Shown piece after piece: positions 17,022 through 27,479 of a stretch of 64,000 nucleotides of DNA; the stretch's first letter is position 1, and every line of letters begins with the position of its first letter. The translations under genes were made by a program, and so were the position numbers. Origin of the DNA: Cohnella thermotolerans DSM 17683 (GTDB taxonomy: Bacteria > Bacillota > Bacilli > Paenibacillales > Paenibacillaceae); assembly GCF_000429825.1 (NCBI RefSeq), contig NZ_AUCP01000001.1:372001-436000 (forward strand). The letters run 5' to 3'. The notes beneath the pieces were generated by a model, which was given only the letters and a program-made list of their open reading frames with translations, was not told the origin of the DNA and searched no databases.

Positions 17022-17456
17022 TTAAGCGTCCTTCTTTCCGTAATTCAAATCTCGCGGCGTGAAAGCTCCCGGCAGCAGCTCCGCGGCCGTGCTCACGCGC
17101 ACGTCCCCCTTCAGGTTGCCCATAATGACCGGCATGTCGGGCGCGCACAGCTCCGAGATCACTTGCCGGCAAATGCCGCAAGGCGTAATCGGCCCCGGCG
17201 TGTCGCCGATGACGGCGATCGCCTGGAACGAGCCGGCCGCGTGCCCGTCGGCGACGGCCCGGAACAGAGCGGTCCGCTCCGCGCAATTGGACGGCCCGTA
17301 GGCTGCGTTCTCCACATTGCACCCGTAATGCACGTTCCCTTCGGAATCCAGCAGGGCGGCTCCGACCTTGAATTTCGAATAAGGCACGTAAGCGCGCTCC
17401 ATCGCTTCGGCCGCAGCTTCGAGCAGCCGCTCCTTCGTCCAGCCGTTCCAGTTCAT
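17022..17456 (-). CDS. cdd: Cytidine deaminase
   Basis: Pyrimidine salvage enzyme that deaminates cytidine and deoxycytidine, 144 residues. The zinc site is complete: Cys58-Ala-Glu60 and Cys93/Cys96 in TPCGIC, with the substrate loop VGAALL near residue 31. It sits between dgkA and era as in B. subtilis. Confidence 0.96.
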   Translation of the reverse strand: MNWNGWTKERLLEAAAEAMERAYVPYSKFKVGAALLDSEGNVHYGCNVENAAYGPSNCAERTALFRAVADGHAAGSFQAIAVIGDTPGPITPCGICRQVISELCAPDMPVIMGNLKGDVRVSTAAELLPGAFTPRDLNYGKKDA

Positions 17457-17510
17457 CGTCTCCCGCTCCCCTATAAAAAATGGATGATAGCTTCGCGCGC
17501 CGCTCCCGCT

Positions 17511-17900
17511 CTACCCGAGCAGCCGGCTCCAGAGCGGCGGTCCCAGCACGATGACGCCGACCGCGATCGCGTAGACCGAGGCGGCGAGCACCGCTCCGGC
17601 CGCCGTATCCTTGGCGACTTTGGCCAGCTCGTGCGAATCCGGCGAAACCAGGTCGACCGCCCGTTCGACAGCGGTGTTCAGCAGCTCCGTCACCCAGACG
17701 GCGGCCACCGCGGACAGCAACCACAGCCAGTCTTCGGCCGGAAGCTCCAGCCAGGCGGCGGCCGCCAGCACGACGACGGAAGCGGCGAAATGGATCCGCA
17801 TGTGCGGCTCGTTCTTCATAGCGTACAGAACGCCTTCGATAGCATGCCGGAAAGACTCCCTTTCCGTTCGGTTCCAGTGCCGATTGCCTCTCCCGTTCAA
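17511..17900 (-). CDS. dgkA: Diacylglycerol/undecaprenol kinase family protein
   Basis: Small membrane kinase of 129 residues; the Gram-positive members phosphorylate undecaprenol. It has three hydrophobic segments, and the signature [16 protein letters not shown] lies near residue 70, before [11 protein letters not shown]. The start is a TTG that overlaps the ybeY stop in a TTGA arrangement. Family similarity begins a few residues in (SFRHAIEG), so this start is plausible but not proven. Confidence 0.9.
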   Translation of the reverse strand: MNGRGNRHWNRTERESFRHAIEGVLYAMKNEPHMRIHFAASVVVLAAAAWLELPAEDWLWLLSAVAAVWVTELLNTAVERAVDLVSPDSHELAKVAKDTAAGAVLAASVYAIAVGVIVLGPPLWSRLLG

Positions 17901-18421
17901 CGGGACAACCCCGCTTTCGACAGAACCGCTTCCTGCTTCGCGAACATTTCCTTCTCCCCGTTCTCGTCTTCGTGATCGTAGCCGAGCAGGTGCAGGAATC
18001 CGTGCACGAACAGAAAACCGAGCTCGCGCTCCACGCTGTGGCCATATTCCTCCGCTTGCGCCAGCGCGCGGGGCACGGAGATGACGATGTCCCCGAGCAG
18101 TTCCGCGAACGGATCGCCGTCCGCTTCCTCCGGGTTCTCGTCCTCAAGCGTCTCAAATTCGTCCTCGTAATGAATTTCCGGGTCCTCGCCGCCGCGCATC
18201 GGGAACGACAGCACGTCCGTCGGCTTGTCGAGGCCGCGGTACTCCCTGTTCAATTCGCGGATGCCTTCGTCGTCCGTCAACGTCAGCGTGACGACGCCGT
18301 CTTCGATGCCTTCCATCTCCCCGGCCGCGTTCAAAAGCTTCTCCAGAAGCGCCGGCCAGCCGCTCTCCGCCGCCTCGTCCGCTTCGCTTCTCTCGTCAAT
18401 CCATTCCAGCGCCAGTGTCAT
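17897..18421 (-). CDS. ybeY: Endoribonuclease YbeY (rRNA maturation factor)
   Basis: Zinc-dependent endoribonuclease involved in 16S rRNA maturation and ribosome quality control, 174 residues. The metal site [12 protein letters not shown] is intact near residues 141-152, preceded by the [19 protein letters not shown] segment. An acidic insertion of about 20 residues ([18 protein letters not shown]) follows that segment. It overlaps pgpH by 4 bases upstream and dgkA by 4 bases downstream. Confidence 0.96.
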   Translation of the reverse strand: MTLALEWIDERSEADEAAESGWPALLEKLLNAAGEMEGIEDGVVTLTLTDDEGIRELNREYRGLDKPTDVLSFPMRGGEDPEIHYEDEFETLEDENPEEADGDPFAELLGDIVISVPRALAQAEEYGHSVERELGFLFVHGFLHLLGYDHEDENGEKEMFAKQEAVLSKAGLSR

Positions 18422-20688
18422 GCTTGCTGCTCCTTTGTCTCTTTCCGATTTTTCAATTCCTTGTCGTCAGGATACTCGATTCGCGAGTGGAACATGCCGA
18501 TGACCGTCTCCTTGAGTGTCTGGGCGATCTTATCCATCTCGCGCAGCGTCAGGTCGCATTCGTTGAACTGCTGGTCGTCCAGCCGATCCTTGATGATCTT
18601 CCCGATGATGTTCTCCACCTGCTCGACCGTCGGATGATCCAGGGAACGGACCGCGGCTTCGACGCTGTCCGCGATGCCGACGATGGCCGCTTCCTTCGAC
18701 TGGGCTTTGGGCCCCGGATAGCGGAAGTCGTCTTCCTGCCACTCGTTCTCCTTCCCTTGCTGCTCGGCCTGCTTCACCGCTTTATAATAGAAAAATTTCA
18801 GAAACGTCGTTCCGTGGTGCTGCTCCGCGATGTCGCGGATTTGCTTCGGCAGCTTATACTGCTTCAGCATCTCCGCCCCGTCCCGCGCGTGGGCGATAAT
18901 GATCGACGCGCTCACCTTCGGGTCGAGCTTGTCGTGCGGATTGACGCCGCCGTTCTGGTTCTCGATAAAATACGACGGCCGCTTCGTCTTGCCGACGTCG
19001 TGATAGAACGAGCCGACCCGGCAGAGCAGACCGTTGGCCCCGACCGCCTCCGCCGCCGCTTCCGACAAATTGCCGACCATCAGGCTGTGATGGTACGTGC
19101 CCGGCGTCTCCGTCAGCAGCTTGCGCAGCAGCGGGTGGTTCGGGTTGGACAGCTCCACGAGCTTCAGCGCGGACAAAATGCCGAACGTCGCTTCGAAGAA
19201 CGGCATAATGCCGATGACAAGCACCGCGGTCAGAAGACCGCTCGCGAACATGAAGGCGACCGACTGCAGCAATCCGAACCGGTCGATGTCGGTTTCGACG
19301 AGCATCAGGGCCACGACCGCGACCGAGCCGAACAGGCTGACCATGATGCCCGCTTTAAGGATGGACGACCGCTGGCTGGCGCGATGAATGGCGAGCACGG
19401 ACGTGAACGAGACGACGGCGGCGATGAAGCCGTACCGGAAGTCGAACACCGACTGCTGCCCGACGTTCAGAATGATGCTCGCGAACATGGTGAACAGCAG
19501 GGAGCTGACCAGTCCCAGATGCATGTCCAGAAGCAGGGTGACCAGCATGCTGCCCATGGCGATCGGCGCGAGGAAGCCGATGTTCGGCCATCTCTCGCTG
19601 TGCGCCAGCGCGACAAGATGCATCATCAGCAGATTAATGGCGAAAATGATCAGCAGCATGAGCAGGTGCACGTTGCTGCGCTTGCCGGCCGATTTCGCCG
19701 ATTCCCCTCCGTTCGTCAGCTCTCCGTAGACATAGAACGACAGAACGAACAAAATCGACAGCAGCAGCGTGCCGAGCTGCGGCCAGTAGTTTTTCTTCTC
19801 CTTGAGCAGGCCCATGCTGTCCAGCCGGTCGTACAGGTCCTGCGTAATCGTCTGTCCCGCCTTGACGATGACGTCGCCCTGCTTGATGACGACGGCCGGC
19901 GTATTCTGCTTCGCCTGCACCTTCGCTTCTTCGGTGGCTTCCTTGTCGTAGAACTTGTTCGGCGTCACGACGAACTTCGCCAACTCCTGCACCGTCTCGC
20001 GCTGCACCCGCTTGGACAGCGAGCTGCCGTTGACGAGCTCCGCCACCTTGATGCGGGCGGTCTCCGCGTCGGCCAGCGACTCGCTCACCAGCTTGCGGAC
20101 GATTTCCTTCGCGACAGGCCGCATCTCCGCGATCTCCTCCGACGTCAGCTGCGGAAGCTTGTAAAACGTCTCCTGCGGGATGCTGTATTTCTGGTCCTTG
20201 ATGACCTTCTGCATTTCCTCCAGAAGGCTCGCGGAATATGTCTCCGAACCGGTGTTGGCCAGCACGAACGAGGAGATGAAATTGTCGAGCCGCTCGGGAA
20301 TTTCCCCGCGGTAAATCTCGACTTTGTCCGCCGTCGTCACCTGGTCGTCCTGGTTCAATTGATCGATCCGCACGAGAATTTCGTCGATGAGCAATTCGTT
20401 GTGCAGCGCCACGTTGGAGTAGACGGGGCCCACCTTGTCCGCCGCCTTCTCCTGCGCCTCCAGCGTCGCTTTCTCGTCCACGACCTGATGGGGGGCTTTG
20501 ATGTCGTGCGCGCTCTTGGCGTTCAACGTAATATCGTACGTCTCCGGCACGAGCCGGGAAGCGAGACTGAAATAAAAAAGCAGCACAAACACAAGCAGCA
20601 ACAAACCCTTTACTGCTCCGCTGTGCTTCCATCCCCCTGCTGAAAAGGATGACGATACACTCGCCGGGCCTCTTCGTTTCCGATTCAT
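18418..20688 (-). CDS. pgpH: 7TM receptor-HD domain cyclic-di-AMP phosphodiesterase, PgpH type
   Basis: Membrane phosphodiesterase of the YqfF/PgpH family, 756 residues. After a first membrane helix (about 26-46) comes a large extracellular 7TMR-HDED domain (about 50-310). Seven membrane helices follow (about 315-520), then a cytoplasmic HD domain with [12 protein letters not shown] and SFYHDVGKT metal-binding motifs. Hydrolysis of c-di-AMP is the known activity of the family. It lies between phoH and ybeY, with 24 bases to phoH and a 4-base overlap to ybeY. Confidence 0.94.
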   Translation of the reverse strand: MNRKRRGPASVSSSFSAGGWKHSGAVKGLLLLVFVLLFYFSLASRLVPETYDITLNAKSAHDIKAPHQVVDEKATLEAQEKAADKVGPVYSNVALHNELLIDEILVRIDQLNQDDQVTTADKVEIYRGEIPERLDNFISSFVLANTGSETYSASLLEEMQKVIKDQKYSIPQETFYKLPQLTSEEIAEMRPVAKEIVRKLVSESLADAETARIKVAELVNGSSLSKRVQRETVQELAKFVVTPNKFYDKEATEEAKVQAKQNTPAVVIKQGDVIVKAGQTITQDLYDRLDSMGLLKEKKNYWPQLGTLLLSILFVLSFYVYGELTNGGESAKSAGKRSNVHLLMLLIIFAINLLMMHLVALAHSERWPNIGFLAPIAMGSMLVTLLLDMHLGLVSSLLFTMFASIILNVGQQSVFDFRYGFIAAVVSFTSVLAIHRASQRSSILKAGIMVSLFGSVAVVALMLVETDIDRFGLLQSVAFMFASGLLTAVLVIGIMPFFEATFGILSALKLVELSNPNHPLLRKLLTETPGTYHHSLMVGNLSEAAAEAVGANGLLCRVGSFYHDVGKTKRPSYFIENQNGGVNPHDKLDPKVSASIIIAHARDGAEMLKQYKLPKQIRDIAEQHHGTTFLKFFYYKAVKQAEQQGKENEWQEDDFRYPGPKAQSKEAAIVGIADSVEAAVRSLDHPTVEQVENIIGKIIKDRLDDQQFNECDLTLREMDKIAQTLKETVIGMFHSRIEYPDDKELKNRKETKEQQA

Positions 20689-20712
20689 CCGGCGCCCTCT
20701 CCTTTACGTTGG

Positions 20713-21678
20713 TTATTCTTGCTGATCGTTGTTATAAGCAAGGATAATCTTCTGAACGAGCGGATGCCGGACGACATCCTGCTCCGAGAAGGTGACGATG
20801 CCGATCTCCGGAATCGATCCCAAAATGCGCCGGGCTTCGATCAGACCGGACTTCTTGCCCTTGGGCAAATCGATCTGCGTGACATCGCCGGTAATGACCA
20901 TGCGGGAGCCGAATCCGAGCCGCGTCAGAAACATTTTCATTTGCTCTCCCGTCGTATTCTGGGCCTCGTCCAAGATGACGAACGAATCGTCCAGCGTGCG
21001 GCCGCGCATATAGGCGAGCGGCGCGATCTCGATCAGCCCCCGCTCCTGCGCCTTGGCGACGCCGTCGGGGCCAAGCACGTCGTTCAGCGCGTCGTAGAGC
21101 GGCCGCAAGTAAGGGTCGACCTTCTCCTGCAGATCGCCGGGCAGAAAGCCGAGGTTCTCGCCCGCTTCGACCGCGGGGCGGGTGAGCAGAATTCGCTTGA
21201 CCTTGCCTTCCTTCAGCGCCGCGACCGCGGTCACGACGGCCAAATACGTCTTGCCCGTGCCGGCCGGGCCGATGCCGAATACGATGTCCTTCTTGCGGAT
21301 CGTCGTGACGTAATGCCGCTGTCCGAGCGTCTTGGGGACGATCGGCTTGCCGCGGAACGTCGTCGTAATCTCGCCGTGGAACAGGGAGAGCAGCTGGTCC
21401 GCCTTAAGCTCCCGGGCCAATTCGTGGGCGTAACGGATGTCCCGCTCGCCCAGCGTCAGTCCGCTGCGAATCAACTGGAGCAACGTCTCGAACAATTGCT
21501 GCAGGGAGCGAACTTCCGCTTCGGGTCCTTCCACGACAATTTCCGCATCGCGGGAATGAATCGCCGCATTCGCCTCCTCCTGAATGAGCCGAAGGTACCT
21601 GTCCTGCGGACCGAATAACGCAAGCCCTTCCGCCGCGTTGCGGAGCGGTATCGCGATGATTTGCTTGGTTTCCGACAA
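20713..21678 (-). CDS. phoH: PhoH family ATPase
   Basis: Cytoplasmic P-loop ATPase of the PhoH family, 321 residues, with an N-terminal KH-like region and a Rad3-related ATPase core. Walker A is GPAGTGKTYLAV and Walker B is FVILDEAQNTT. A role in RNA metabolism is proposed for the family. The start is TTG with GAGG 5-8 nt upstream. Order yqfD-phoH-pgpH-ybeY is as in B. subtilis. Confidence 0.95.
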   Translation of the reverse strand: MSETKQIIAIPLRNAAEGLALFGPQDRYLRLIQEEANAAIHSRDAEIVVEGPEAEVRSLQQLFETLLQLIRSGLTLGERDIRYAHELARELKADQLLSLFHGEITTTFRGKPIVPKTLGQRHYVTTIRKKDIVFGIGPAGTGKTYLAVVTAVAALKEGKVKRILLTRPAVEAGENLGFLPGDLQEKVDPYLRPLYDALNDVLGPDGVAKAQERGLIEIAPLAYMRGRTLDDSFVILDEAQNTTGEQMKMFLTRLGFGSRMVITGDVTQIDLPKGKKSGLIEARRILGSIPEIGIVTFSEQDVVRHPLVQKIILAYNNDQQE

Positions 21679-21739
21679 AAAGCCTCATTCCCCCTGATCG
21701 ATCATGCTAGCGATGAATGCGCCCGCGAAACGGGCCGCT

Positions 21740-22927
21740 TCACGGGACACTTTGAACGATTGGACGTTCGACCGCGATGGATTGCTCCACCTCGAATAGA
21801 ACATTTAAGATCACTTTACCATTCTCCGTATGTTCATGCAAAAGTTTTTCGGCTTTGATGACGGCCCCCTTGCCGCTTGCCGCGAGCAATTCCTTGCGCG
21901 CCTGGGCTAGGCCCGCCGCCTTCGCCTCCGCTTCGGTCAGCTTCCGTTCCTCGAAGACGACTTCTTTCTCCTCTTCGATATATTTACCCAGCGGCAGCGT
22001 CCAGTTCCCGATCCGGAACCGCTTCAGATCGGACAGCACTTCGGATTGGGCGAACGGTTCGTGCCCGTAGCCGGAAATTTGCAGAGCCCGGTTCCCGATG
22101 AGCAAATAGCTGCGGTTGTGCGCTTCGCCCGTAAACCCCTTCGTCTTCGTCGTCAAGGGGGAGACGATCCGATATTCGTGCCAGACGAGCCCCCGCACTT
22201 CCCCTTTGGAGACGACCATTTTCGTCCGGTCGCCTTCGCCCACGATGCCCGAGATGAGCACGTCTCCCTTGCGCACCCGGTCGTTGCGCTGCACCTTGGG
22301 CCGCCCGTTCTCCGCAACGATCCGGGTGACGACCGCGTCCGTCTTCGCGATCAGGTCGCGCGGACTTTCCAGCGGCTTCTCCTCCGGCTTGGTCGACTCC
22401 ACGACGGTTATCGTAATGCGCGTTCCCGTCTTCACCACGCCTACCCAGGAGGCGCCCGGAAGCCGTAGGGCGAGCTTCTCTGCCAGCTGCGACGGGTCCT
22501 GCAGGCGGAACGACCATTGGAACGGGTAAATGCCCTCCGCTCTGGCCGCCTGGCGGATTTGCTCCGCCGGTATCCGCTCGGTCCCCTCCACCTGCACGTC
22601 CCAAACGAGGGTGGACAAAAGGAACAGCATGAAGACGAAGCCGAGCATGCCGGCGGCGAACGTCTTGCGGCGGGACAAGCGCGCCATCTGGAAAGGCAGG
22701 CCGCTGCGCTCCATAATGCGCGTGCGCGCCCGGGCCCGGCGAAGAATGGGGCGCATGCGGAAAAAATCCGCGAGCGACACCCGGAACACGAGCTTGCCGT
22801 CCCTGGCGTAGGAGATGTCCCACAGCTCCAGCTTCGAGACCGCCTCGGCCAGGAAAGCGTCGGCGTCGCCGGACACCAGCTTGACCGTTACGAATCCGCG
22901 TGCGTATTGAAACCAGTTTCCTTTCAT
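21740..22927 (-). CDS. yqfD: Sporulation protein YqfD
   Basis: Stage IV sporulation protein family, 395 residues. It begins MKGNWFQYARGFVTVKLVSG and has one strong membrane helix near residues 90-110 (MLGFVFMLFLLSTLVWDV). A POTRA/FtsQ-like extracellular part follows with GTERIPAEQIRQAARAEGIY. The family is restricted to spore formers and made in the mother cell. GATGAGG lies 6 nt before the ATG. It follows yqfC. Confidence 0.93.
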   Translation of the reverse strand: MKGNWFQYARGFVTVKLVSGDADAFLAEAVSKLELWDISYARDGKLVFRVSLADFFRMRPILRRARARTRIMERSGLPFQMARLSRRKTFAAGMLGFVFMLFLLSTLVWDVQVEGTERIPAEQIRQAARAEGIYPFQWSFRLQDPSQLAEKLALRLPGASWVGVVKTGTRITITVVESTKPEEKPLESPRDLIAKTDAVVTRIVAENGRPKVQRNDRVRKGDVLISGIVGEGDRTKMVVSKGEVRGLVWHEYRIVSPLTTKTKGFTGEAHNRSYLLIGNRALQISGYGHEPFAQSEVLSDLKRFRIGNWTLPLGKYIEEEKEVVFEERKLTEAEAKAAGLAQARKELLAASGKGAVIKAEKLLHEHTENGKVILNVLFEVEQSIAVERPIVQSVP

Positions 22928-23046
22928 CGAGACCTCATCCTTCCCGGACCGGACCCGCAGGCGCCTGCGCGCATCGGGCTTGTCCGCCGCTTATCCGTCC
23001 GTCGCGCCTCTACCGCCTCCGAATGCCTGGCTTCGGGGCGGAGAGG

Positions 23047-23325
23047 TCAACGCTTCAGCAGTACTCCCGTAATTGTGCCTTCCACCAGCACCTCTTCGGC
23101 GCCGATGTTGCGGATCGTCAAATCTTGTCCCGTCACTTCCAGCTCGCCCTTCTCCATCGCAAGACGAAGCGATTCGGGCGAGAAATGGAGAACGCCGCGG
23201 TGGTTCTCCACCGTCAGCTGTATGCCTCCGATCATCGTCACCCGCGGAAGGTCGAGCACGACGTCCTGCGGCAAGTCGAGGATGCGAGCGGTCCAGTTGC
23301 GGAGCTTGCGGACGACTCGTGGCAT
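23047..23325 (-). CDS. yqfC: Sporulation protein YqfC
   Basis: Small spore-specific protein of 92 residues, beta-rich, with DVVLDLPRVTMIGGIQLTVEN and repeated hydrophobic strands in the C-terminal half. The ATG at 23325 was chosen over the longer frame because AAAGGAGGGGAGG lies just upstream and similarity starts there. It is the usual partner of yqfD, 119 bases downstream. Confidence 0.9.
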   Translation of the reverse strand: MPRVVRKLRNWTARILDLPQDVVLDLPRVTMIGGIQLTVENHRGVLHFSPESLRLAMEKGELEVTGQDLTIRNIGAEEVLVEGTITGVLLKR

Positions 23326-23590
23326 GACGCGCCTCCCCTCCTTTACGGTAAAACATATGCAGCGGGGACGCGGAAAATGATTTGGGGAGGGAGCTGCCAA
23401 GCAACAGGAGTGCGCGGGGATGAGCGATGGGGGTGCGCGGGGCGGCGGGAGAGAGCGGAGGCGGGCACCGCCACCCCAGCTCGCGGGGACCGGTGCGCCG
23501 GAGCAGCCACACTGGGGGGCGGCAGGGTCCGGTAGGATGCGGGCAGCGGCGGCGGGTGGGGGCGCTGTAAGCTACCGTCTGTGCTAGCGA
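23326..23590. other. Non-coding GC-rich gap with strand-biased G tracts
   Basis: No gene was found between the yqfC start and the next terminator. The plus strand is strongly G-rich, with a run of four G tracts at 23416-23449 separated by 9, 5 and 4 bases, and further tracts around 23513-23545. Frames open here read as low-complexity Arg/Gly/Pro and are not supported as genes. Confidence 0.6.
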
Positions 23591-23642
23591 AAACAAAAAT
23601 GCTATCCCCCGGCCGGCGCTTCTGACCGGAAGGGATAGCATG
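23591..23642 (-). terminator. Intrinsic terminator after the floA-linked membrane protein
   Basis: On the minus strand a 10-bp stem ATGCTATCCC/GGGATAGCAT encloses CCGG/CCGG inner pairing and is followed by TTTTGTTTTC. It separates the floA operon from yqfC-yqfD. Confidence 0.88.
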
Positions 23643-23652
23643 CAGGCTCGCG

Positions 23653-24315
23653 CTAGCGTCTATAAGGCTTGCGGGCGCGCGGCGGGCCGAGAATTTCGGC
23701 CAAGACGACGGCGCGGCTCCATTCGTCGCGCGGCAGCCTTATACCCGGAGCCTCGGCCGCGGAAGCCGGCAATTCGCCGATCGAGCGCGCGGGCGATTCC
23801 CGCGTCCGCTCGGCTTCCTCCAACCGGGCGGCGACGCCAAGCCCATCGGCAGGCCGGCTCACAGTCGTCGCCGGCGCGTCCGAAGGCGCAGCCGCGCTCC
23901 GGCTTGGGCGCTGCTCGGCCTCCGTCCGCTGCGGCGGAAGCTCCGCGGGCCGGGCTTCCAGCCATCCCGGACGCGGACGAGACTCCGGCGAACGCTCGCT
24001 TCGCGGGAGCGTCCGTTCGCGCTCGCTCCGCCCTAGCGGCAGCGGTTCGCCCTCCGGGCCGGGGCTGCGCTCCGGACCAGGGGCGGCCGGGCGCGCCGTC
24101 TCCTCGGCCGCTCGCTTGCGGGCGCTTCCGCCGGGCGGAGCCTGCCTCGGGCGCCGCAATTCGCCGCCGCCGCCGAAATCGGGCATCCGACGGTTCGGAT
24201 TCGGCTTTTCCAACGGGGATTTGCGGAAAAACATCCCGTAGACAAGCCCGACGACGACGATGACGACGTAATAGTGCCGGATAAGAAACTCGATGATCGC
24301 CTCCATCGCAATCAA
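23653..24315 (-). CDS. Uncharacterised membrane-anchored protein downstream of floA
   Basis: No named family was recognised. The product is 220 residues. A single N-terminal hydrophobic helix ([24 protein letters not shown]) is followed by about 150 residues of Arg/Pro/Glu/Ala-rich low-complexity sequence and a distinct C-terminal block, [20 protein letters not shown]. The position matches yqfB of B. subtilis but the sequence is unlike it. TTG at 24315 overlaps the floA stop (TTGA) with GAGGAA just upstream; the ATG at 24306 is an alternative start. A role with FloA at membrane microdomains is only inferred from position. Confidence 0.72.
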   Translation of the reverse strand: MIAMEAIIEFLIRHYYVVIVVVGLVYGMFFRKSPLEKPNPNRRMPDFGGGGELRRPRQAPPGGSARKRAAEETARPAAPGPERSPGPEGEPLPLGRSERERTLPRSERSPESRPRPGWLEARPAELPPQRTEAEQRPSRSAAAPSDAPATTVSRPADGLGVAARLEEAERTRESPARSIGELPASAAEAPGIRLPRDEWSRAVVLAEILGPPRARKPYRR

Positions 24316-25304
24316 CGTTCCTCTTTGCCGTTACCCGGGGATGCGTCGGACCGGCCGATCGAGCTGCGCATTTGCGTGTCGGCTTCGAGATTTTTCAAAT
24401 TCATATAATCCATGACGCCGAGCTTGCCGCCCTTCAGCGCTTCGGCCATTGCCAGCGGCACTTCGGATTCGGCCTCGACGACCTTCGCCCGCATCTCGAC
24501 GACGCGCGCCTTCATCTCCTGCTCCTGTGCGACGGCCATCGCCCGGCGCTCCTCCGCCTTCGCCTGCGCGATCCGCTTGTCGGCTTCCGCCTGCTCCGTC
24601 TGCAGATGCGCCCCGATGTTTTTGCCGACGTCCACGTCCGCGATATCGATCGACAAAATTTCGAACGCGGTCCCGGCGTCCAGCCCTTTGTTCAGGACGG
24701 TGCGCGAGATGGAATCCGGATTTTCCAACACATCCTTATGGGAGTTCGAAGAACCGACCGTCGTGACGATCCCTTCGCCGACGCGGGCGATGATCGTCTC
24801 CTCCCCGGCGCCGCCGACGAGCCGGTCGATATTCGCGCGCACCGTAACGCGGGCTTTGACCTTCACCTCGATGCCGTCCTTGGCGACGGCCGAGACGATC
24901 GGCGTCTCGATGACGCGCGGATTGACGCTCATTTGAACCGCCTGCAGCACGTCGCGCCCGGCCAGGTCGATCGCCGCCGCCCGTTCGAACACGAGCGGAA
25001 TGTTCGCCCGCTGGGCCGCGATCAGCGCGTTGACGACACGGTCGACGTTGCCGCCCGCCAGAAAATGGCTCTCGAGCTGGTTGATCGTCAGGCCGAGTCC
25101 GGCCTTCGTCGCTTTGATCATCGGGTTGACGATCCGGCTCGGGATGACCCGCCGCAAGCGCATGGCCACGAGCGTAATGATGCTGATGCGCACGCCCGAA
25201 GCCCAGGCCGAAATCCACAGCATAAACGGGAAAAAGCTGAAAAACACTGCAAGCACGATGACGACGACAGCGATCAAAATGAGCAATTCAACGTTCCAGT
25301 CCAT
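24312..25304 (-). CDS. floA: Flotillin-like protein FloA
   Basis: Scaffold of functional membrane microdomains, 330 residues (YqfA). The N-terminal re-entrant membrane hairpin (about 5-35) leads into the conserved [30 protein letters not shown] segment, a PHB domain, and an Ala/Glu-rich coiled coil ([19 protein letters not shown]). It lies downstream of the NfeD-type protease gene, the usual partner, and upstream of the membrane protein at 23653. Confidence 0.96.
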   Translation of the reverse strand: MDWNVELLILIAVVVIVLAVFFSFFPFMLWISAWASGVRISIITLVAMRLRRVIPSRIVNPMIKATKAGLGLTINQLESHFLAGGNVDRVVNALIAAQRANIPLVFERAAAIDLAGRDVLQAVQMSVNPRVIETPIVSAVAKDGIEVKVKARVTVRANIDRLVGGAGEETIIARVGEGIVTTVGSSNSHKDVLENPDSISRTVLNKGLDAGTAFEILSIDIADVDVGKNIGAHLQTEQAEADKRIAQAKAEERRAMAVAQEQEMKARVVEMRAKVVEAESEVPLAMAEALKGGKLGVMDYMNLKNLEADTQMRSSIGRSDASPGNGKEER

Positions 25305-25408
25305 AGAACCCCTCCGCTACCTTAATAATATCGGCTTCACCGTTCACCATCGGCTAACGCCGCCGATTCCAGTCCCTTGAGCCGCACGTTACGACCGTGA
25401 GCCGTACG

Positions 25409-26833
25409 TCACGACGACGCGCCGCCGGCATTCGCGTTCCCCCGGCCGATCTCCTTCACCACAATCCGGGTTCCGTCCGCCGCCGTCACCCGAACGGACC
25501 GGCCGGCTTCCACGAATTCGCCGGACGTCACGACATCCACCCGCTGTCCGTCCAACTCCGCCACACCCGCAGGCCGCAGCGCCGAGAGTGCAACGCCTTC
25601 CTTGCCGATCCAGCTCTCCCGCGAAGCCTGGGGAATGTATCCTTGCTCCGCCGTCAGCCGTTCGCTGAGCACAAACCGGTTCCACACGCCCCGCTTCCGC
25701 AACGCGTAGACGACAATCGCGACGAGGACGAGCGCCGTCAGCGAGGCGATGCCGAGCGACCGGAGCGCGTCGCCGGTATCGAAGGCGGCCATCCCGATTC
25801 CTGCGGCCACGCCGGCGATGCCGAGAATCCCCAAAATGCCGAAGCTCGGCACGAACATCTCCAGAACGAGCAGCGCGATCCCCAGCAGGAACAGCACGAT
25901 CGATTCGGCCCCGGCAAACCCTGCGATAAACTGCCCGAAGAAATAGAGCCCGAACGCCAACAGTCCGACGATTCCCGGTACGCCGAAGCCCGGCACGAGC
26001 AGCTCGATCAAAATGCCGGCGATGCCGGCGATCAGCAGAACCGTCGTCATGCCGTCTGCGGTCAGCGCGTGCGACACGCGTTCGAACAGCGTCGGCGTCA
26101 CGTTGACGGTCGTCCAGGCGTTCATGCCGCGCCACTTGATCGCATCCTCCACCGACCCGGCGACGGTGTCCGCATAGCCGACTTTCAACGCTTCTTCGGC
26201 GGTAAGCGAAATGATTTGCCCCTTTTCCTTCGTCTTGCCGAGCGGCTTCATCTCCACGACGAGACCCGGATCAACCATGCCCGCCGCAATCGCTTCGTCG
26301 CGTCCGTGCAGCTCTGCGGCCGACCGCATCTCGCTCGTCCAGAAGGAGACGGTCTTCGGATTGTCCACGGCCTCCCCTTCGGCGTTCACCACCATCGCCG
26401 CGCCGATCGTCGAGCCGGGCGCCATCGCGATGCTGCCGGCGTTTAGAGCCAAGTATGCGCCGGCGGAAGCCGCCTTGCCGTTCACGAAGGCGAGCGTCGG
26501 AACGGACGAAGAGCGAATGCGGCTCGCGATCTCGTCGGCGCTCCGCAAGCTTCCTCCCGGCGTGTCGATCTCCAGAACGATCAGAGCGGCGCGCGCTTGC
26601 TCGGCTTCGGCGATCGCCCGATCCAGGAACGAAGCGAGCCCCCGCTCCACTTCCATTTTGACCGGAATGACATAGACCGTTCCTTGCGCGGGCACGGCCG
26701 GAGCCGCTTGCACCTCCGCACGCGCCGATTCCGCCGCCGGCCAGCCAAGGAAGAGCGAAGCGGCCAGCACAAGCAGCATCGCGAGCGGTCCGAGTCGGCT
26801 GCGGCCGGTTCTGTCCGATAGAAGCAACGGCAT
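25409..26833 (-). CDS. NfeD family membrane protease
   Basis: Corresponds to yqeZ. The product is 474 residues from the ATG at 26833. A signal-like helix (about 19-32) is followed by a ClpP-class serine protease domain: EIDTPGGSL, then the catalytic serine in NGKAASAGAYLAL. Several membrane helices (about 255-390) and a C-terminal NfeD OB-fold domain with GKEGVALSALRPAGVAELDG follow. It pairs with FloA in membrane microdomains. The ribosome binding site GGGAGGG directly abuts the ATG, so the exact start is uncertain; the frame is open upstream but has no good start. Confidence 0.9.
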   Translation of the reverse strand: MPLLLSDRTGRSRLGPLAMLLVLAASLFLGWPAAESARAEVQAAPAVPAQGTVYVIPVKMEVERGLASFLDRAIAEAEQARAALIVLEIDTPGGSLRSADEIASRIRSSSVPTLAFVNGKAASAGAYLALNAGSIAMAPGSTIGAAMVVNAEGEAVDNPKTVSFWTSEMRSAAELHGRDEAIAAGMVDPGLVVEMKPLGKTKEKGQIISLTAEEALKVGYADTVAGSVEDAIKWRGMNAWTTVNVTPTLFERVSHALTADGMTTVLLIAGIAGILIELLVPGFGVPGIVGLLAFGLYFFGQFIAGFAGAESIVLFLLGIALLVLEMFVPSFGILGILGIAGVAAGIGMAAFDTGDALRSLGIASLTALVLVAIVVYALRKRGVWNRFVLSERLTAEQGYIPQASRESWIGKEGVALSALRPAGVAELDGQRVDVVTSGEFVEAGRSVRVTAADGTRIVVKEIGRGNANAGGASS

Positions 26834-26971
26834 CCCTCCCGATTCGTATGGGTTCCCCCGGCCGCAAGCCGCGATCCGGGAGCTTCCCCTTATGATTTTC
26901 CAAATTACGCTTTCATACGTCCTTCGTGTGCATCCGGTTGCAAAAATCGTCAAAAACCGTCCCTCTCACGC

Positions 26972-27003
26972 AAAAAGCACTCCCGCTCTCGGGAGTGCTT
27001 TGC
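26972..27003 (-). terminator. Intrinsic terminator after yqeY
   Basis: An 11-bp stem AAAGCACTCCC/GGGAGTGCTTT with a 6-nt loop and a TTTTTG tail on the minus strand. It separates rpsU-yqeY from nfeD-floA. Confidence 0.9.
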
Positions 27004-27020
27004 TTGTTGTCTCGGGAAAA

Positions 27021-27464
27021 TCATTGCAATTGTTGCTGGACGATTTGGTTGACGAGCTTGCCGTCGGCGCGTCCCTTCACCTTCGGCATCAACGCTCCCA
27101 TCAACTTCCCCATATCCGCTTTGGAAGAAGCACCGGTCTCTTGAATGGTCTGCGTAACAATTGCTTTGATTTCTTCTTCGGTCAGCTGTTGAGGAAGGTA
27201 TTGGGCGATGATATCGATTTCCGCTTGCAAATCCTTAGCCAGATCGTCCCGGCCCGCCTTCGTAAATTCCTGGAGGGAATCTTTGCGTTGTTTGACTTCG
27301 CGGCTCAGAATATCGAGCACTTCGTTATCCTCAAGCGGTCGGCGCAATTCTATTTCTTGATTCTTGACCGACGCACGAACCATTCGAATCGCGGAAAGCC
27401 GGAACTTGTCCTGTGCCTTCATCGCTTGCTTCATGTCTTCGTTCAAACGTTCCGCGAGGCTCAT
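27021..27464 (-). CDS. yqeY: GatB/YqeY domain protein
   Basis: A 147-residue helical protein homologous to the C-terminal tRNA-binding domain of GatB. It begins MSLAERLNEDMKQAMKAQDK and has the QYLPQQLTEEEI and MGKLMGALMPKVKGRADGK blocks of the family. The exact function is unknown. It follows rpsU by 15 bases, the universal Bacillales arrangement, and shares its strong promoter. Confidence 0.94.
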   Translation of the reverse strand: MSLAERLNEDMKQAMKAQDKFRLSAIRMVRASVKNQEIELRRPLEDNEVLDILSREVKQRKDSLQEFTKAGRDDLAKDLQAEIDIIAQYLPQQLTEEEIKAIVTQTIQETGASSKADMGKLMGALMPKVKGRADGKLVNQIVQQQLQ

Positions 27465-27479
27465 GTAGCGAAACTCCTC

